Below are positions 1 through 9,509 of a stretch of DNA of 64,000 bases, one piece after another (position 1 is the first letter of the stretch; every line of letters starts with the position of its first letter). The notes under the pieces are model-generated. The model was given only the letters and a program-made list of their open reading frames with translations, was not told the origin of the DNA and did not search any database. Position numbers and translations under genes: made by a program. The DNA comes from an uncultured Dorea sp. (GTDB taxonomy: Bacteria; Bacillota; Clostridia; Lachnospirales; Lachnospiraceae): positions 134,991-198,990 of the forward strand of contig CAJUFA010000001.1 in the NCBI GenBank assembly GCA_910585725.1, written 5' to 3'.

Positions 1-25
1 ATTTATAGAAGGGAAGGTGTTTTCT

Positions 26-532
26 TTGCATATACTTAAAAATATACCAAATAAAACTTATGCCTCTGCCGCCGTCGCGCTTGGTATTCTAAATCATTTT
101 CTCTATCAATTATCCGGCAGACAAGCCTTCGCCGCCCTTTTCTGTCCGATAAACGAATCTATCTGGGAACATCTAAAACTCTTATTCTTCCCGATTCTGT
201 TCGTATCTGTCGCAGAATATTTAAGATACCGGCCGGACCCCGTCCGATTCTTTTACTACCGTTTTCTCGCCGCCATATGCGCCATGGGATCAACCGTAAC
301 GTTGTTCTACACTTATACAGGCGTTATCGGGCGCAATTTTTTCGTTGCGGATATCCTGATCTTCCTGTTCAGCATCCTGTTCGCCTTTTACATGGACGCT
401 TATTTCTATCAGATAAGCGTCAGGAAAATATCACAGACCGCTACATTCTCTCTATGGATTATCATCTCTCTGTGTTATTTTACATTCACATGTTTTCCTC
501 CGAATATTCCCCTCTTCTTTCCGGGCGTCTGA
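26..532 (+). CDS. DUF6512-like small integral membrane protein
   Basis: Hydrophobic protein of about 168 residues with five or so membrane segments (for example LFFPILFVSVAEYL, ILIFLFSILFAFYM and FSLWIIISLCYFTF). The early stretch NHFLYQLSG and CPINESIWEHLKLLFFP resembles the DUF6512 family seen in gut Firmicutes; this is a family impression, not a computed match. The frame also opens with GTG at 17, but that codon overlaps the GGGAAGG ribosome binding site at 11-17, so the TTG at 26, eight bases downstream, is the likelier start. No function is known. The gene stands alone, followed by a long hairpin. Confidence 0.6.
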   Translation: MHILKNIPNKTYASAAVALGILNHFLYQLSGRQAFAALFCPINESIWEHLKLLFFPILFVSVAEYLRYRPDPVRFFYYRFLAAICAMGSTVTLFYTYTGVIGRNFFVADILIFLFSILFAFYMDAYFYQISVRKISQTATFSLWIIISLCYFTFTCFPPNIPLFFPGV

Positions 533-591
533 ATTTCCCCTTACTGTTTAAGACGTCTTAGGATATTTTTATAATTTCGGCTGCATACTCC

Positions 592-654
592 GGCTGACAA
601 GGGAGCGGTAAGGGAACGGTTAATTACTGTTCACTTACCGCTCCCTTGTCAGCC
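592..654. repeat. Long perfect hairpin without a T tract
   Basis: Arms of 21 bases, 592-612 and 634-654, are perfectly complementary, with a further four pairs inside. No run of T follows on either strand, so it does not look like an ordinary intrinsic terminator. It lies between a membrane protein gene and the promoter of the CAP protein gene. It could be a palindromic repeat or an RNA stability element. Confidence 0.7.
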
Positions 655-661
655 GATAGTA

Positions 662-690
662 TTGTAAAAAAACAGAAGAAGTGATATAAT
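662..690 (+). promoter_or_regulatory. Promoter of the CAP/ChW protein gene
   Basis: TTGTAA at 662-667, a 17-base spacer, and a perfect TATAAT at 685-690 preceded by an extended -10 TG at 682-683. It is about 85 bases upstream of the ATG at 775, which has a purine-rich GGAAAGGAAGAG ribosome binding site. Confidence 0.7.
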
Positions 691-774
691 GATTCTGTCG
701 CAGAGACTACTAAGATCTTAAAAGATCTTGTACCGAAGCAGAGAATCAATTAAGAAGAAAGGAAAGGAAGAGCT

Positions 775-2691
775 ATGAAAAGAAGATTTAGATTATTAGG
801 CTCCTTACTGTTAGCGTGCAGTATGTGCCTTAGTACCCCTGCAGTCGCGTTTGCAGAAGAGGGGATTGCGGCAGAGGCTGCAATAGACGCAGACGTACAG
901 GCCGCAGAAGATGAGGAAATTATCCCGGAAGAAGAAGACGCGGCGAAAGATATAACGGAAGAAACGGAAGCCGCAGAAAGTACGGCTATCTCGGAAGAAG
1001 AAGCTCTCTTAGACGAGGAAAGCTCGGCAGAACTCCTGCCGCTTATGGAAACGGAAGAAGATCTGGAATACTGTCCGGAACCCTTGGCCGTGGAACCTGC
1101 AGAGGATCAGAACGCAGATACGGAACAGATGTATGCAATGCCGGGTTCCTGTTCCAACGAGGAGTGGGAGATGCTGCGCCTGGTTAACAAGGAACGACTG
1201 TCAAAAGGCTTACAGCCCTTATCGACCTTCGACGACCTGCAGGCATCCTGCGATATCAGAGAACCTGAGATTGCACAGCTTTTCAGTCATACCCGTCCGG
1301 ACGGTTCCGCTTGCTATACGGCGTTGACAGGAACAGCCAAAGATTACGGAATAGCGGGTGAAAATATCGCTGCAGGTAATCGCGCGCCGGCGGCTACATT
1401 TGAACAGTGGATGAACAGCACCGGACATCGGGAAAATATGCTGCGGGATGGTTTTTCTCATATGGGCGTGGGTTACCGACATGTTCCTACGGCGCTCTAC
1501 AGATATTATTGGGTGCAGATGTTCCTTGGCGGATGTACTCCTACAGACATCAAGGTGCAGAATACCTCCGACTCAACCGAACTTACAGGCAGCTACGGAG
1601 CCTCCATTGATTCTATGGAACTGGTATTAGAAGTTACCTGCGATCATGGCACCAGCTATCTTCCATTGATGAAGGAAATGTGCAGCGGATACGACGCGGA
1701 GAAGGTTGGAGAACAGCAGCGTATTAAGGTAACCTATGCCGGAGTGAGTACATATTTTAATCTAAAGATCCCGACAGCAGTTACTTATCGGACGCACGTG
1801 CAGACCCACGGATGGCTTAAGTGGACAAGTAACGGAAAAGAGAATGGAACAACCGGAGAGTCGAAGCGACTGGAAGCTATCGAGATCAAACTAGAAGGAC
1901 AACCGGTAGACGGGGATATCGAATACCGCACCCATGTACAGACCTATGGATGGAGAGGCTGGAGCAAAAACGGCGCTAAGAGCGGAACAGAAGGAGAGTC
2001 AAAGCGGCTGGAAGCCATACAGATTCGTCTTACCGGCGACATGGAGAAGAAATTCGATATCTATTACCGGGTACACTCTCAGACATTCGGATGGCTTGAC
2101 TGGGCGAAGAACGGAGATCCCGCGGGAACGGAAGGATACGCAAAGCGTCTGGAAAGCATCCAGATCCAACTGGTAGAAAAAGGTCACAACGCTCCCGGAA
2201 AGACAGACGTTCCATTTAAGAAACCATCCCTTCAGTACAAGACACACGTACAGACGTACGGCTGGCAGAACTGGGCAAAAGAAGGGGACATGAGCGGAAC
2301 GGAAGGAAAGTCCAAACGGCTGGAAGCCATACAGATCGAACTGCTTAATCCGGAGTATACCGGAGGCATCAAATACAAGACACACGTACAGACAATCGGC
2401 TGGCAAGAATGGGTGGAAAACGGCGCCCTGAGCGGAACGGAAGGAAAGTCCAAACGGCTGGAAGCCATACAGATCGAACTTACCGGCGATATGGCCGAGA
2501 AATATGACATATACTATCAGGTACACGCTCAGACATACGGCTGGATGGGCTGGGCGAAGAACGGCGAGAAGGCCGGAACGGCAGGATATGCCAAACGGCT
2601 GGAAGGCATCAAGATCCAACTGGTAGAAAAAGGCGGCAGCGCGCCTGGAAAGACAGATAACGCATTTATAGAAAAAGAACCAGTAAAATAA
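775..2691 (+). CDS. Secreted CAP-domain protein with six ChW repeats
   Basis: A 638-residue exported protein. A signal peptide ends near AFA (residue 27). An acidic Glu-rich linker runs to about residue 115. A CAP/SCP (YkwD-like) domain covers about 125-253, with the typical LFSHTRPDG, AGENIAAG and GHRENML motifs. An unassigned stretch follows, then six ChW repeats (clostridial hydrophobic repeats with conserved GW, as in HVQTYGW and KRLEAIQI) from about 336 to the end. ChW repeats are known from secreted clostridial surface proteins, and CAP domains from secreted proteins of varied role. There is no LPXTG anchor or membrane tail, so attachment is probably non-covalent. The gene is monocistronic, between its own promoter and a terminator. 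Confidence 0.9.
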   Translation: MKRRFRLLGSLLLACSMCLSTPAVAFAEEGIAAEAAIDADVQAAEDEEIIPEEEDAAKDITEETEAAESTAISEEEALLDEESSAELLPLMETEEDLEYCPEPLAVEPAEDQNADTEQMYAMPGSCSNEEWEMLRLVNKERLSKGLQPLSTFDDLQASCDIREPEIAQLFSHTRPDGSACYTALTGTAKDYGIAGENIAAGNRAPAATFEQWMNSTGHRENMLRDGFSHMGVGYRHVPTALYRYYWVQMFLGGCTPTDIKVQNTSDSTELTGSYGASIDSMELVLEVTCDHGTSYLPLMKEMCSGYDAEKVGEQQRIKVTYAGVSTYFNLKIPTAVTYRTHVQTHGWLKWTSNGKENGTTGESKRLEAIEIKLEGQPVDGDIEYRTHVQTYGWRGWSKNGAKSGTEGESKRLEAIQIRLTGDMEKKFDIYYRVHSQTFGWLDWAKNGDPAGTEGYAKRLESIQIQLVEKGHNAPGKTDVPFKKPSLQYKTHVQTYGWQNWAKEGDMSGTEGKSKRLEAIQIELLNPEYTGGIKYKTHVQTIGWQEWVENGALSGTEGKSKRLEAIQIELTGDMAEKYDIYYQVHAQTYGWMGWAKNGEKAGTAGYAKRLEGIKIQLVEKGGSAPGKTDNAFIEKEPVK

Positions 2692-2697
2692 TGAATT

Positions 2698-2739
2698 AAA
2701 AATCCCCAAACCATACTTCCATATGGTTTGGGGATTTTT
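2698..2739. terminator. Bidirectional intrinsic terminator
   Basis: Perfect 18-bp stem (2698-2715 with 2722-2739), six-base loop CTTCCA, A5 on one side and T5 on the other. It serves the CAP gene on the plus strand and the ferritin-like gene on the minus strand. The arm AATCCCCAAAC recurs in a second terminator near 51.6 kb. Confidence 0.9.
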
Positions 2740-2746
2740 AACCCGC

Positions 2747-3286
2747 CTAAAGCAAAGCCTTAAGGAGCATAATATGATATTCTTCATCTTGAATAATTCT
2801 TTCCAGTACGGCATCTACGTCTTCATCTCTAATCATCTTTATATGCATCGCATATTGCTCGATCGCCGCCTTTTCCGCTTCAATATTGGCCCGAATCATA
2901 TTCCCTGTATCTTCCGGCAACGTTAAATATCCCGGCGTCCACATCTTTCTGGAACCATTGCGGTACTTCGCAGTGAAACCGACATTTCCGCCCAGCAGGA
3001 CGATCATCTCGCCCAATTTCTGCAGATGCATCATCTCTGCCACAGCGATGCCAAGGAACGTCTTTGCCAGGGAACAATTCTCGCAGGATATTCGGTTCTC
3101 ATTATTGATATACTGCGTGATTGCGGATAATTCAGATACCGAACCGCAATAATCAATACTAAGCAGATTCGCATAAGCTTCGTTCTTCCCTCCAACCTGT
3201 ATCGGCGGGTAAGGAAGATCTGTCATAAACGGCTTGATTCCGGTAAAACTACAGGTATTTGCTAAGGGGCTGCTTCCCTTTTCCAT
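2747..3286 (-). CDS. Ferritin-like (rubrerythrin/Mn-catalase type) protein
   Basis: A 179-residue four-helix ferritin-like protein. The dimetal-site pattern is visible: E52, an E84-MM-H87 motif, E143 in AEKAAIEQY, and E168-EY-H171. This fits the ferritin-like superfamily that includes rubrerythrin and the spore-coat CotJC/manganese catalase group; which branch cannot be settled by eye. The N-terminal YPPIQVGG stretch is outside the bundle. A role in oxygen or peroxide handling or metal binding is inferred. The gene lies downstream of pilB in the same direction, 87 bases away, and ends at the bidirectional terminator. Confidence 0.75.
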   Translation of the reverse strand: MEKGSSPLANTCSFTGIKPFMTDLPYPPIQVGGKNEAYANLLSIDYCGSVSELSAITQYINNENRISCENCSLAKTFLGIAVAEMMHLQKLGEMIVLLGGNVGFTAKYRNGSRKMWTPGYLTLPEDTGNMIRANIEAEKAAIEQYAMHIKMIRDEDVDAVLERIIQDEEYHIMLLKALL

Positions 3287-3373
3287 TCTCGTGAACCTCT
3301 CGCGATTATTCTTACTAAATAATATATTCAGATACCTGGAGAATGGTTCCTTAATTGTACTCTGTCTGCTCTA

Positions 3374-5047
3374 TTAATACGCAATCTTAAGCAGCTCTTC
3401 TATCGTCGTGACTCCTTCTTTCACAAGACGGACGCCGCTTTCTTTCAACGTGCGCATTCCCTGGTGTTCGCGGGCGTATTCTTCAATCTCTTCCATCGAC
3501 GCGCGGCTGCTGATCATACGCCGCAGCATGGCGTCCACAGAAAATATCTCATGGACGGCAATCCGTCCCCTGTAGCCGGTATTATTGCATTTGGCGCAGC
3601 CCCTGCCTCTTACCACCGTCTCTATATCTTCCCCCAAGAACGCCCGCTCTTCCGGCGTCGCCGCAATCTCCTGCGCACAATGCGGACATACCTTTCGCAT
3701 CAGCCTCTGGGCGACGACGCCCACCAGGGAATTCGCTATGAGATAAGTCTCTACTCCCATATCCTCCAACCGCACGATACTGGACGCGGCGTTGTTGGTG
3801 TGCAGCGTACTTAGAACCACGTGTCCGGTAATCGCCGCTCTAACGGAGATACCCGCCGTCTCGCCGTCTCGCGTCTCGCCTACCATGATAACGTCCGGAT
3901 CCTGCCTGAGCAGCGCCCTAAGCCCCGTCTCGAACGTCAGTCCCGCCACCGGATTAACCTGGGTCTGATTGATTCCGGGGACGTTCTTCTCCACGGGATC
4001 CTCGATGGTAGAGATATTCAGCATCCTGTTCGACAGATACTCCAATATCATATACAGCGTCGTAGACTTTCCGCTCCCTGTGGGTCCCGTAATATAAATA
4101 ATCCCATTATTGCTGTTCAACATGGGCAGGAACTGCCGATAACTTTCTTCTTCCATACCGAACTGGTCCGGATAATCCAGTTCTCCCGCCGCGGCGAGAA
4201 TACGCAGCACCGCTTTCTCCCCGAAGACCGTCGGCAGCAGAGATACACGGATATTGACCTGTCCGCTCCCCGTCTTTACACGGAAATGTCCATCCTGCGG
4301 GATTCGTTTCTCTGCGATATCCAGATTCGCCATGATCTTGATACGGGCGATCAACGGCTGGTGGACGTTTCTCTTCAACGACACATACTCCAGGATCACC
4401 CCGTCGATCCTCATCCTGACTTTCGTCTCACGGTCAAAAGGTTCGATATGGATATCGCTGGCGTTGCTCTTTATCGCCCTCTCCACAAGACTGTTCAGCA
4501 GGTGGATAATCGGGGCTTCTTCCTCCACGTTATCAAGATCAGTAAGATCCAGATCGTCCAGATCGTCCGCTTCAAAACCTGCGTTCGCCTCCGTTGCCGC
4601 CTGCTTCGCCCCCACTTCGGCAAAATAATAAGAAATCGCCTGGCGGAGAGGCTGCTCTTCACTCAGAAGAATCTGGAGGTGGCATCCGGTCTGCTGACGC
4701 ACTTCCTCCAGCGCAAAATAATTCAGCGGATCATTGGTCACCAGCACCATCGTCCGATTCGCCACTTGCAGCGGAAGGAACAGATTCTTCTCGGCCAGCT
4801 CCTTATCCACCATTCCCACCGCCTCCAGATCGACTCTCTGGGAAGCCACATCCACGATCTCCAACTCAAGCCTGCTGGCAAGCGCCTCTAACACCTGCTG
4901 CTCCGTTACAAAATTCAGCTCGATCAGAATCTGCCCGACGCGTCTGTCCCTGTGCTCCTTCTGATAAGCCAGCGCCTGCGACATCTGCTCGGCATTCACA
5001 TAACCGCGCTCTTCCAGTATTTCCCCAATCCTTAGATTCGTTCTCAA
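3374..5047 (-). CDS. pilB: Type IV pilus assembly ATPase PilB (GspE family)
   Basis: A 557-residue extension ATPase that drives pilin addition at the inner face of the membrane. It has an N-terminal MshEN/GspE-N region (about 1-140), then a secretion ATPase core with DIHIEP, Walker A GPTGSGKST near 320, Walker B with VGETRDGETA, and the His box STLHTNNA. A tetracysteine zinc site (CPHC near 455, CAKC near 482) is as in PilB/GspE. It is full length and is the last gene of the pilus cluster, downstream of the pilO-like gene. pilT at the other end supplies the retraction ATPase. Confidence 0.95.
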   Translation of the reverse strand: MRTNLRIGEILEERGYVNAEQMSQALAYQKEHRDRRVGQILIELNFVTEQQVLEALASRLELEIVDVASQRVDLEAVGMVDKELAEKNLFLPLQVANRTMVLVTNDPLNYFALEEVRQQTGCHLQILLSEEQPLRQAISYYFAEVGAKQAATEANAGFEADDLDDLDLTDLDNVEEEAPIIHLLNSLVERAIKSNASDIHIEPFDRETKVRMRIDGVILEYVSLKRNVHQPLIARIKIMANLDIAEKRIPQDGHFRVKTGSGQVNIRVSLLPTVFGEKAVLRILAAAGELDYPDQFGMEEESYRQFLPMLNSNNGIIYITGPTGSGKSTTLYMILEYLSNRMLNISTIEDPVEKNVPGINQTQVNPVAGLTFETGLRALLRQDPDVIMVGETRDGETAGISVRAAITGHVVLSTLHTNNAASSIVRLEDMGVETYLIANSLVGVVAQRLMRKVCPHCAQEIAATPEERAFLGEDIETVVRGRGCAKCNNTGYRGRIAVHEIFSVDAMLRRMISSRASMEEIEEYAREHQGMRTLKESGVRLVKEGVTTIEELLKIAY

Positions 5048-5124
5048 GGTACCTCTCCTCCTCTTCTTACCCCTATATCCATTTTTACCGCCATTTTAAT
5101 ACGATAACACGGGAGCCTGCATCA

Positions 5125-5886
5125 TCATTCCTTTTCATCCTCATGCATATACACCGCCAATTCAAAGCTCACTTCCGGCTGTTCTATCATATCCCAGTTC
5201 CCGTCCAGATAGGTTCGGCCGCTCATATGCATGGAACGAACCTGAAGCGCCGGATAATTCTTCTCGATTTTCTCGATAAACTGATATACCTGATCCACAT
5301 TTCCCTGCAGGGTCATATTACATAACGCGGTCAGCGTATAACCGCCCGACGCGACGACCGCGCCCTCTTCAACGATCTCTGCGACGTCCCCTCCGGCTTC
5401 AGCTTCGGAATCCGTATCCTCGGAAATGTCCATCTCCCTCTCCAGATCCTGCTCCGCTCCTTCCACTGCTTGTGAAGACGCCTCTTTTACATTCTCTTCG
5501 GTATCCTCAAGAAGCGTCCCGTAGATATAAGGCGCCGAAATCACCGGCTGCGTCTCGCCGATAGACAGAGATACCGGGAACAACCCCGCATTTATGGCGA
5601 TACCTGTCAGCAGTTCGTCAATCTGCCTGTTCTCCAGACGTCCGTAATACGCCTCGGAGACCTCTCCCAGATCCTTCCTTCGCTCGGCTATAGTCTGCTC
5701 TAATACCGGGATGGAATCCACTGCAGTCTGCATCTCTTCCACCTTTTCTTCCAATTCATTTCCCTCTATCCGACTCTCCTGATAGCGTCCGATCCCCGGC
5801 ATAATCAGAAACCGAACCATAAAAAATACGATCAATATACTGACGGCCAGTTTAACCAGCAGTATATCCTTATCTGTCAGCTTCAT
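5125..5886 (-). CDS. PilO-like pilus alignment protein
   Basis: A 253-residue bitopic protein: one N-terminal membrane segment (about 10-30), a coiled coil (about 35-75), an acidic insert around 130-165, and a C-terminal ferredoxin-like region containing GNVDQVYQFIEKIEKNYP, which matches the PilO/GspM-like fold pattern. In type IV pili, PilO pairs with PilN and links PilM to the pilus. Its ATG overlaps the stop of the pilM-pilN gene (ATGA), a sign of coupled translation. Assignment rests mostly on position and layout because PilO sequences are poorly conserved. Confidence 0.75.
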   Translation of the reverse strand: MKLTDKDILLVKLAVSILIVFFMVRFLIMPGIGRYQESRIEGNELEEKVEEMQTAVDSIPVLEQTIAERRKDLGEVSEAYYGRLENRQIDELLTGIAINAGLFPVSLSIGETQPVISAPYIYGTLLEDTEENVKEASSQAVEGAEQDLEREMDISEDTDSEAEAGGDVAEIVEEGAVVASGGYTLTALCNMTLQGNVDQVYQFIEKIEKNYPALQVRSMHMSGRTYLDGNWDMIEQPEVSFELAVYMHEDEKE

Positions 5887-7322
5887 TGCGCACCTCCCCG
5901 ATCTTCCGTCTTCCCTTCCAGAGTACAGGACAGCGACAGCGTATACAATCCGTCTTCAAACGTGTATCCCGTATAATCTACCGTATGGAACAGTCCCGTG
6001 TCCTGAAGCCGGCGGACGTAACCGGACACGTCGATTACCGCCTTGCTGTTGGCGTCGAACATCAGGACTCCCGTCTCAGTCTCGTAATCTGTAAGCAGCA
6101 GGTCGATGGCGCCTCCGCCCACCGCCTCGATCAGACGAAGCACGCTGCCGGAGAATTCCGGATAAACCGACAGATTCCGGTTCAAACGCTCTACAGAAGA
6201 GATTCCGTCCTCAATCTGCTTAAGCTCCTCCTCCAACTCCAACGCCTGCCGATAGGTTCCTTCTCTTTGGATATTCTCGATCCAGTCCTGCTTCTTAAGG
6301 TTATCCCTCTTCATGACCCAGTCCATTCCCGCAATCACACCGGTCACGATCAAACCTGCCGCCAGAAGCGCCGCCGGCGCGGCCAGGTGCCTTAATATGC
6401 CCTGGGTCTGAACGCCGATCTCACCAAAATCTTTCTGTCCGGCGGCATACAGATCGATCTGTTTCTCTTTCCTCGAATTACACGACATCGCCCCGATACA
6501 GGGTATCCAGTCCGACACGCAGCCCTTCCCCGGCGTAGTGATCTTCTCGTCTATCTCCATAGGAAATACTTCCAGGTTAAGCTCCCTGATTCCTTCCACA
6601 CTGACTTCAAAATCCACTGCCGGACATCCCGCGTAATAGACGTCCGTGATAGGCTGATTGTTCTGCCTCCCCGCGTAGAACTGCAGGATACCCGAGATAC
6701 TGCGCACAATCTCCGTCCCGAAATCCCACGTCCCGGGTTCGCTGAACAGACGGGAACGGCTGGAATAGAGATACTGTCCGTCCTGACTCAGGATGCTGGT
6801 CATACTTCCCGCCTCGAAGAACAGATAGACTGCCGTCCTGTCCTGATAATGCCTGAGATACCGGGTAAACTTAAGATAACATTCCACCGGAACCGTAATT
6901 CCGCTGACGGTAAGCCCCGTCTCGCGGCAAATTCTCACAAACTGATCCAGATTCGCCTGTTCCGCTCCTCCGGCGCAGATATCCACCCCTTGCTTTCCCC
7001 GCTCCGCGATGGAGTAGTCCGCGACCTCATTGCGGAAATTCTCCCGCACCTCTCTCACCGCCATCTCCGCGAGCTGCTTTCCCTTACTGTCCGGTATCTT
7101 AAACATCCTGGTTACGCAGAAATCAGCAGGCAGTACCAGACGCACCGGATTGGACCTGATTCTCCCCGACGCCCACTCAAGAGCCTGTTTCCATCTGGCA
7201 AAGGAATCTCCCTGCCCCTGGAGCTCTATACGCTCGGTCTCCGTAACGGCCGGGTATTTTCCCGGTTTGCCCGTAGCCACTAATATACAATCTTCCTGAA
7301 ATGCTATGACGGTCTGACTCAT
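5883..7322 (-). CDS. PilM-PilN fusion protein of the type IV pilus
   Basis: A 479-residue protein that joins two usual pilus proteins. Residues about 1-300 look like the actin-like cytoplasmic PilM (MSQTVIAFQEDCILVA start; a nucleotide-fold region with FFEAGSMTSIL). A membrane segment at about 310-335 is followed by a coiled coil and a PilN-like C-terminal domain (about 340-479). PilM and PilN are separate proteins that bind each other in most bacteria, so the fusion fixes a known contact. It overlaps the downstream pilO-like gene by four bases and follows pilC. Confidence 0.75.
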   Translation of the reverse strand: MSQTVIAFQEDCILVATGKPGKYPAVTETERIELQGQGDSFARWKQALEWASGRIRSNPVRLVLPADFCVTRMFKIPDSKGKQLAEMAVREVRENFRNEVADYSIAERGKQGVDICAGGAEQANLDQFVRICRETGLTVSGITVPVECYLKFTRYLRHYQDRTAVYLFFEAGSMTSILSQDGQYLYSSRSRLFSEPGTWDFGTEIVRSISGILQFYAGRQNNQPITDVYYAGCPAVDFEVSVEGIRELNLEVFPMEIDEKITTPGKGCVSDWIPCIGAMSCNSRKEKQIDLYAAGQKDFGEIGVQTQGILRHLAAPAALLAAGLIVTGVIAGMDWVMKRDNLKKQDWIENIQREGTYRQALELEEELKQIEDGISSVERLNRNLSVYPEFSGSVLRLIEAVGGGAIDLLLTDYETETGVLMFDANSKAVIDVSGYVRRLQDTGLFHTVDYTGYTFEDGLYTLSLSCTLEGKTEDRGGAQ

Positions 7323-7383
7323 GACCTTCCTCCTTTAAAAACTCCTTCCGAACTATCGCACACCATAATCTTTCAGACGCTCT

Positions 7384-8580
7384 CTACGCTGAACCTTCGA
7401 TCGCACTGTACGAATCGTAAATCGGAAGCATTACCGCTATAATAATAAATCCAACTACCATCGCCATCAGACAGACGAGCACCGGCTCCAACATCGTCAC
7501 GAGTCTCTTCGTGGCGGCTTCCGCCTCCTCCTCCATTGTCATAGCGATAGAATCCAGCATTGTATCCAGACGACCGCTCTCTTCCCCCACAAGGATCGTA
7601 CTGGAAAGTTTCCTCAAGAGCCCGTCCACTTCCTTAAGGGCCTGAGAAAGGGGCACGCCGCTTCGCACCGTGATCGCTACCTGCTCGAACTGTTCTTCCA
7701 CATACAGGTTGCCGATCGTACCCCCGGCGGTCTGAAGCGCCGCCACGATAGGCATACCGCTGGAATATAAACTGCTTAGCGTCCGGGCAAACCGCGCCGT
7801 ATAGATAACCTTATTCAGCTTTCCGATCACCGGCATACGGACCTTGATAAAATCCACGGTTCTTCTAACCTGGTAGATCTTTAATATAATCCGAAGCAGA
7901 ATCCCTATGACGAATACCATGAACAGCGCCAGATACCATTTACTTACCAGGAAATCCGATATCGCCAGCAATAATTCCGTCGCCATGGGGAGACTCTCCA
8001 TTTCGGAAAATAATTCTTCAAACTGCGGCAGGATGAAGGTCACGATCAGTATCACCACCGCCGCGCTCATCACCAACAGCACCGCCGGATAGGTCATCGC
8101 TGAGCGGACCTGCTGTTTTAATCTGTTTTCTCGTTCATAATGCAGGGAAAGCCTTGCCATCACCGCGTCGATATTTCCGCTCCCTTCGCCGGAACGGATC
8201 ATGCCCAGCATCAGTTCCGGGAAACTCCCTCCCATCTCCATCGCCTCCGACAGGCTGGTTCCTTTCTTAAGCTCCGAGAGAATTTCCAGATAGACGGCTC
8301 TCCTGGACGCCGCCAGTCCTTCTTCATCCGCGGTAATCTCAAGAGCCCGCACAATGCTGACGCCGGATGCCAGCAGCGTGGACATTTCTCTGCAGAACTC
8401 GGCAAGCTGCGCGGATGAAAATTTGTATACTTTCTTAGAACCTTTGGCATCCTTCGCCTCGATCAGGAACAACCCCTGCTCTTTTAACTGCTGCTGCAGC
8501 ACATTTTCCCCGGAGGCTTCCAGAACTCCGCGCATGGTCTTCCCTTCCATATTCTTCGCTACATAACGAAATTGCGGCAT
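7384..8580 (-). CDS. pilC: Type IV pilus inner-membrane platform protein PilC (GspF family)
   Basis: A 398-residue polytopic protein with two tandem T2SSF domains (about 60-185 and 260-385). Typical motifs are seen, such as LLASGVSIVRALEI in the first domain and LYSSGMPIVAAL in the second, and three long membrane segments including AVVILIVTFILPQFEELF. It forms the rotor or platform on which PilB acts. The ATG at 8580 has a GGAGAGG ribosome binding site. Its leader (8581-8660) is a purine-rich tract on the coding strand with a repeated AAAGATAAAGACACA. Confidence 0.9.
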   Translation of the reverse strand: MPQFRYVAKNMEGKTMRGVLEASGENVLQQQLKEQGLFLIEAKDAKGSKKVYKFSSAQLAEFCREMSTLLASGVSIVRALEITADEEGLAASRRAVYLEILSELKKGTSLSEAMEMGGSFPELMLGMIRSGEGSGNIDAVMARLSLHYERENRLKQQVRSAMTYPAVLLVMSAAVVILIVTFILPQFEELFSEMESLPMATELLLAISDFLVSKWYLALFMVFVIGILLRIILKIYQVRRTVDFIKVRMPVIGKLNKVIYTARFARTLSSLYSSGMPIVAALQTAGGTIGNLYVEEQFEQVAITVRSGVPLSQALKEVDGLLRKLSSTILVGEESGRLDTMLDSIAMTMEEEAEAATKRLVTMLEPVLVCLMAMVVGFIIIAVMLPIYDSYSAIEGSA

Positions 8581-8680
8581 TGAACCTCTCCTTTCTGTGT
8601 CTTTATCTTTTTGTGTCTTTATCTTTCTATTTCTTTAACTTTCTGTATCTTTTTTATCTTCCTGTATGTTATAGTTCATC

Positions 8681-9478
8681 CTATATGTTCATGCTACATG
8701 CCGCAAGATACCATTTCCATATCTCGTCCCCATAGAAAAAGGCTATGCCCAGTCCGAGTGCAAGGAAGGGTCCAAATGCGAAATGGTCTTTGCGCGTCAT
8801 CTTTTTGCGGACAAGCATCCAGATACAGTAGCATCCCCCTGTTATCAGACCGAGGAATATAGCCGGTATCATCGCGCGCCAGCCGAGAAGCCAGCCGCTT
8901 GCCGCCATTAATTTGATATCGCCGCCGCCGAACGCGCCCTCTATTACAAGCGCCAGCCCAAGCATTGGTAATGATACGATAGCTGCGCCGATCAGACGGT
9001 CGAGAAGCGTATGCCCCGGGAATAGCCATATTGCATTGATTCCCAGCAAAATTATGATTATATGAAAACGATCGTAAATGATCCTTGTATCCCAATCTAT
9101 AAATGCGATTACGGTCAATACTCCCAGGTAGGTAAATGCGAGTAATGCCCTAAGTGATAATATTCCCCACTCTCCGTAGCCGAAGAATGCGCCGCAGTAT
9201 AGGAATGCTGCGCCGCCGAAGCACTCTACGGCGAAGTAACGCCCGGATATCTTCATCTTGCAGCCCCGGCATCTGCGATTCTGAAGCAGGTAACTGAGGC
9301 AGGGTATTAATTCTATCGGGGTTAAGGTACGGTTGCAGCCGGGACAATGGCTGCGGCCGCGGGTGATGCTCTCGCCTGTGGGGAGGCGGTAGATCACGAC
9401 GTTTAAGAAGCTGAATATACAGGCTCCGAATGAAAAGCGGAGGATGTATAAGAGCGCTTGTAACAGTGTAATGAGCAA
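8681..9478 (-). CDS. pilD: Prepilin leader peptidase (A24 family)
   Basis: Membrane aspartic protease that cuts and N-methylates prepilins. Features are FSFLNVVIYRLP at the N-terminus, a zinc site formed by CPGC and CRGC, and the two catalytic Asp motifs, IDWDTRIIYD and GGGDIKL. The open frame continues upstream to an ATG at 9553, but that part is translated from a tandem DNA repeat. The TTG at 9478, with AGAAAGGA eight bases upstream, gives a 265-residue protein of normal length and is preferred. It probably processes all prepilins of this locus, including the giant one. Confidence 0.9.
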   Translation of the reverse strand: MLITLLQALLYILRFSFGACIFSFLNVVIYRLPTGESITRGRSHCPGCNRTLTPIELIPCLSYLLQNRRCRGCKMKISGRYFAVECFGGAAFLYCGAFFGYGEWGILSLRALLAFTYLGVLTVIAFIDWDTRIIYDRFHIIIILLGINAIWLFPGHTLLDRLIGAAIVSLPMLGLALVIEGAFGGGDIKLMAASGWLLGWRAMIPAIFLGLITGGCYCIWMLVRKKMTRKDHFAFGPFLALGLGIAFFYGDEIWKWYLAACSMNI

Positions 9479-9509
9479 GATTTTGGTCCTTTCTTTGATA
9501 TGAAATTTC

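Noticed and set aside
592..654. Intrinsic terminator of the first gene
   Set aside because: No T tract follows the stem on either strand.
1999..2814. Open frame of 271 codons on the minus strand
   Set aside because: It is the antisense shadow of the ChW repeats; its regular composition follows the repeats, and no ribosome binding site or family pattern is present.
3821..4891. Open frame of 356 codons on the plus strand
   Set aside because: It lies fully opposite pilB, has an Arg/His/Gln-rich shadow-type composition and no recognisable domain.
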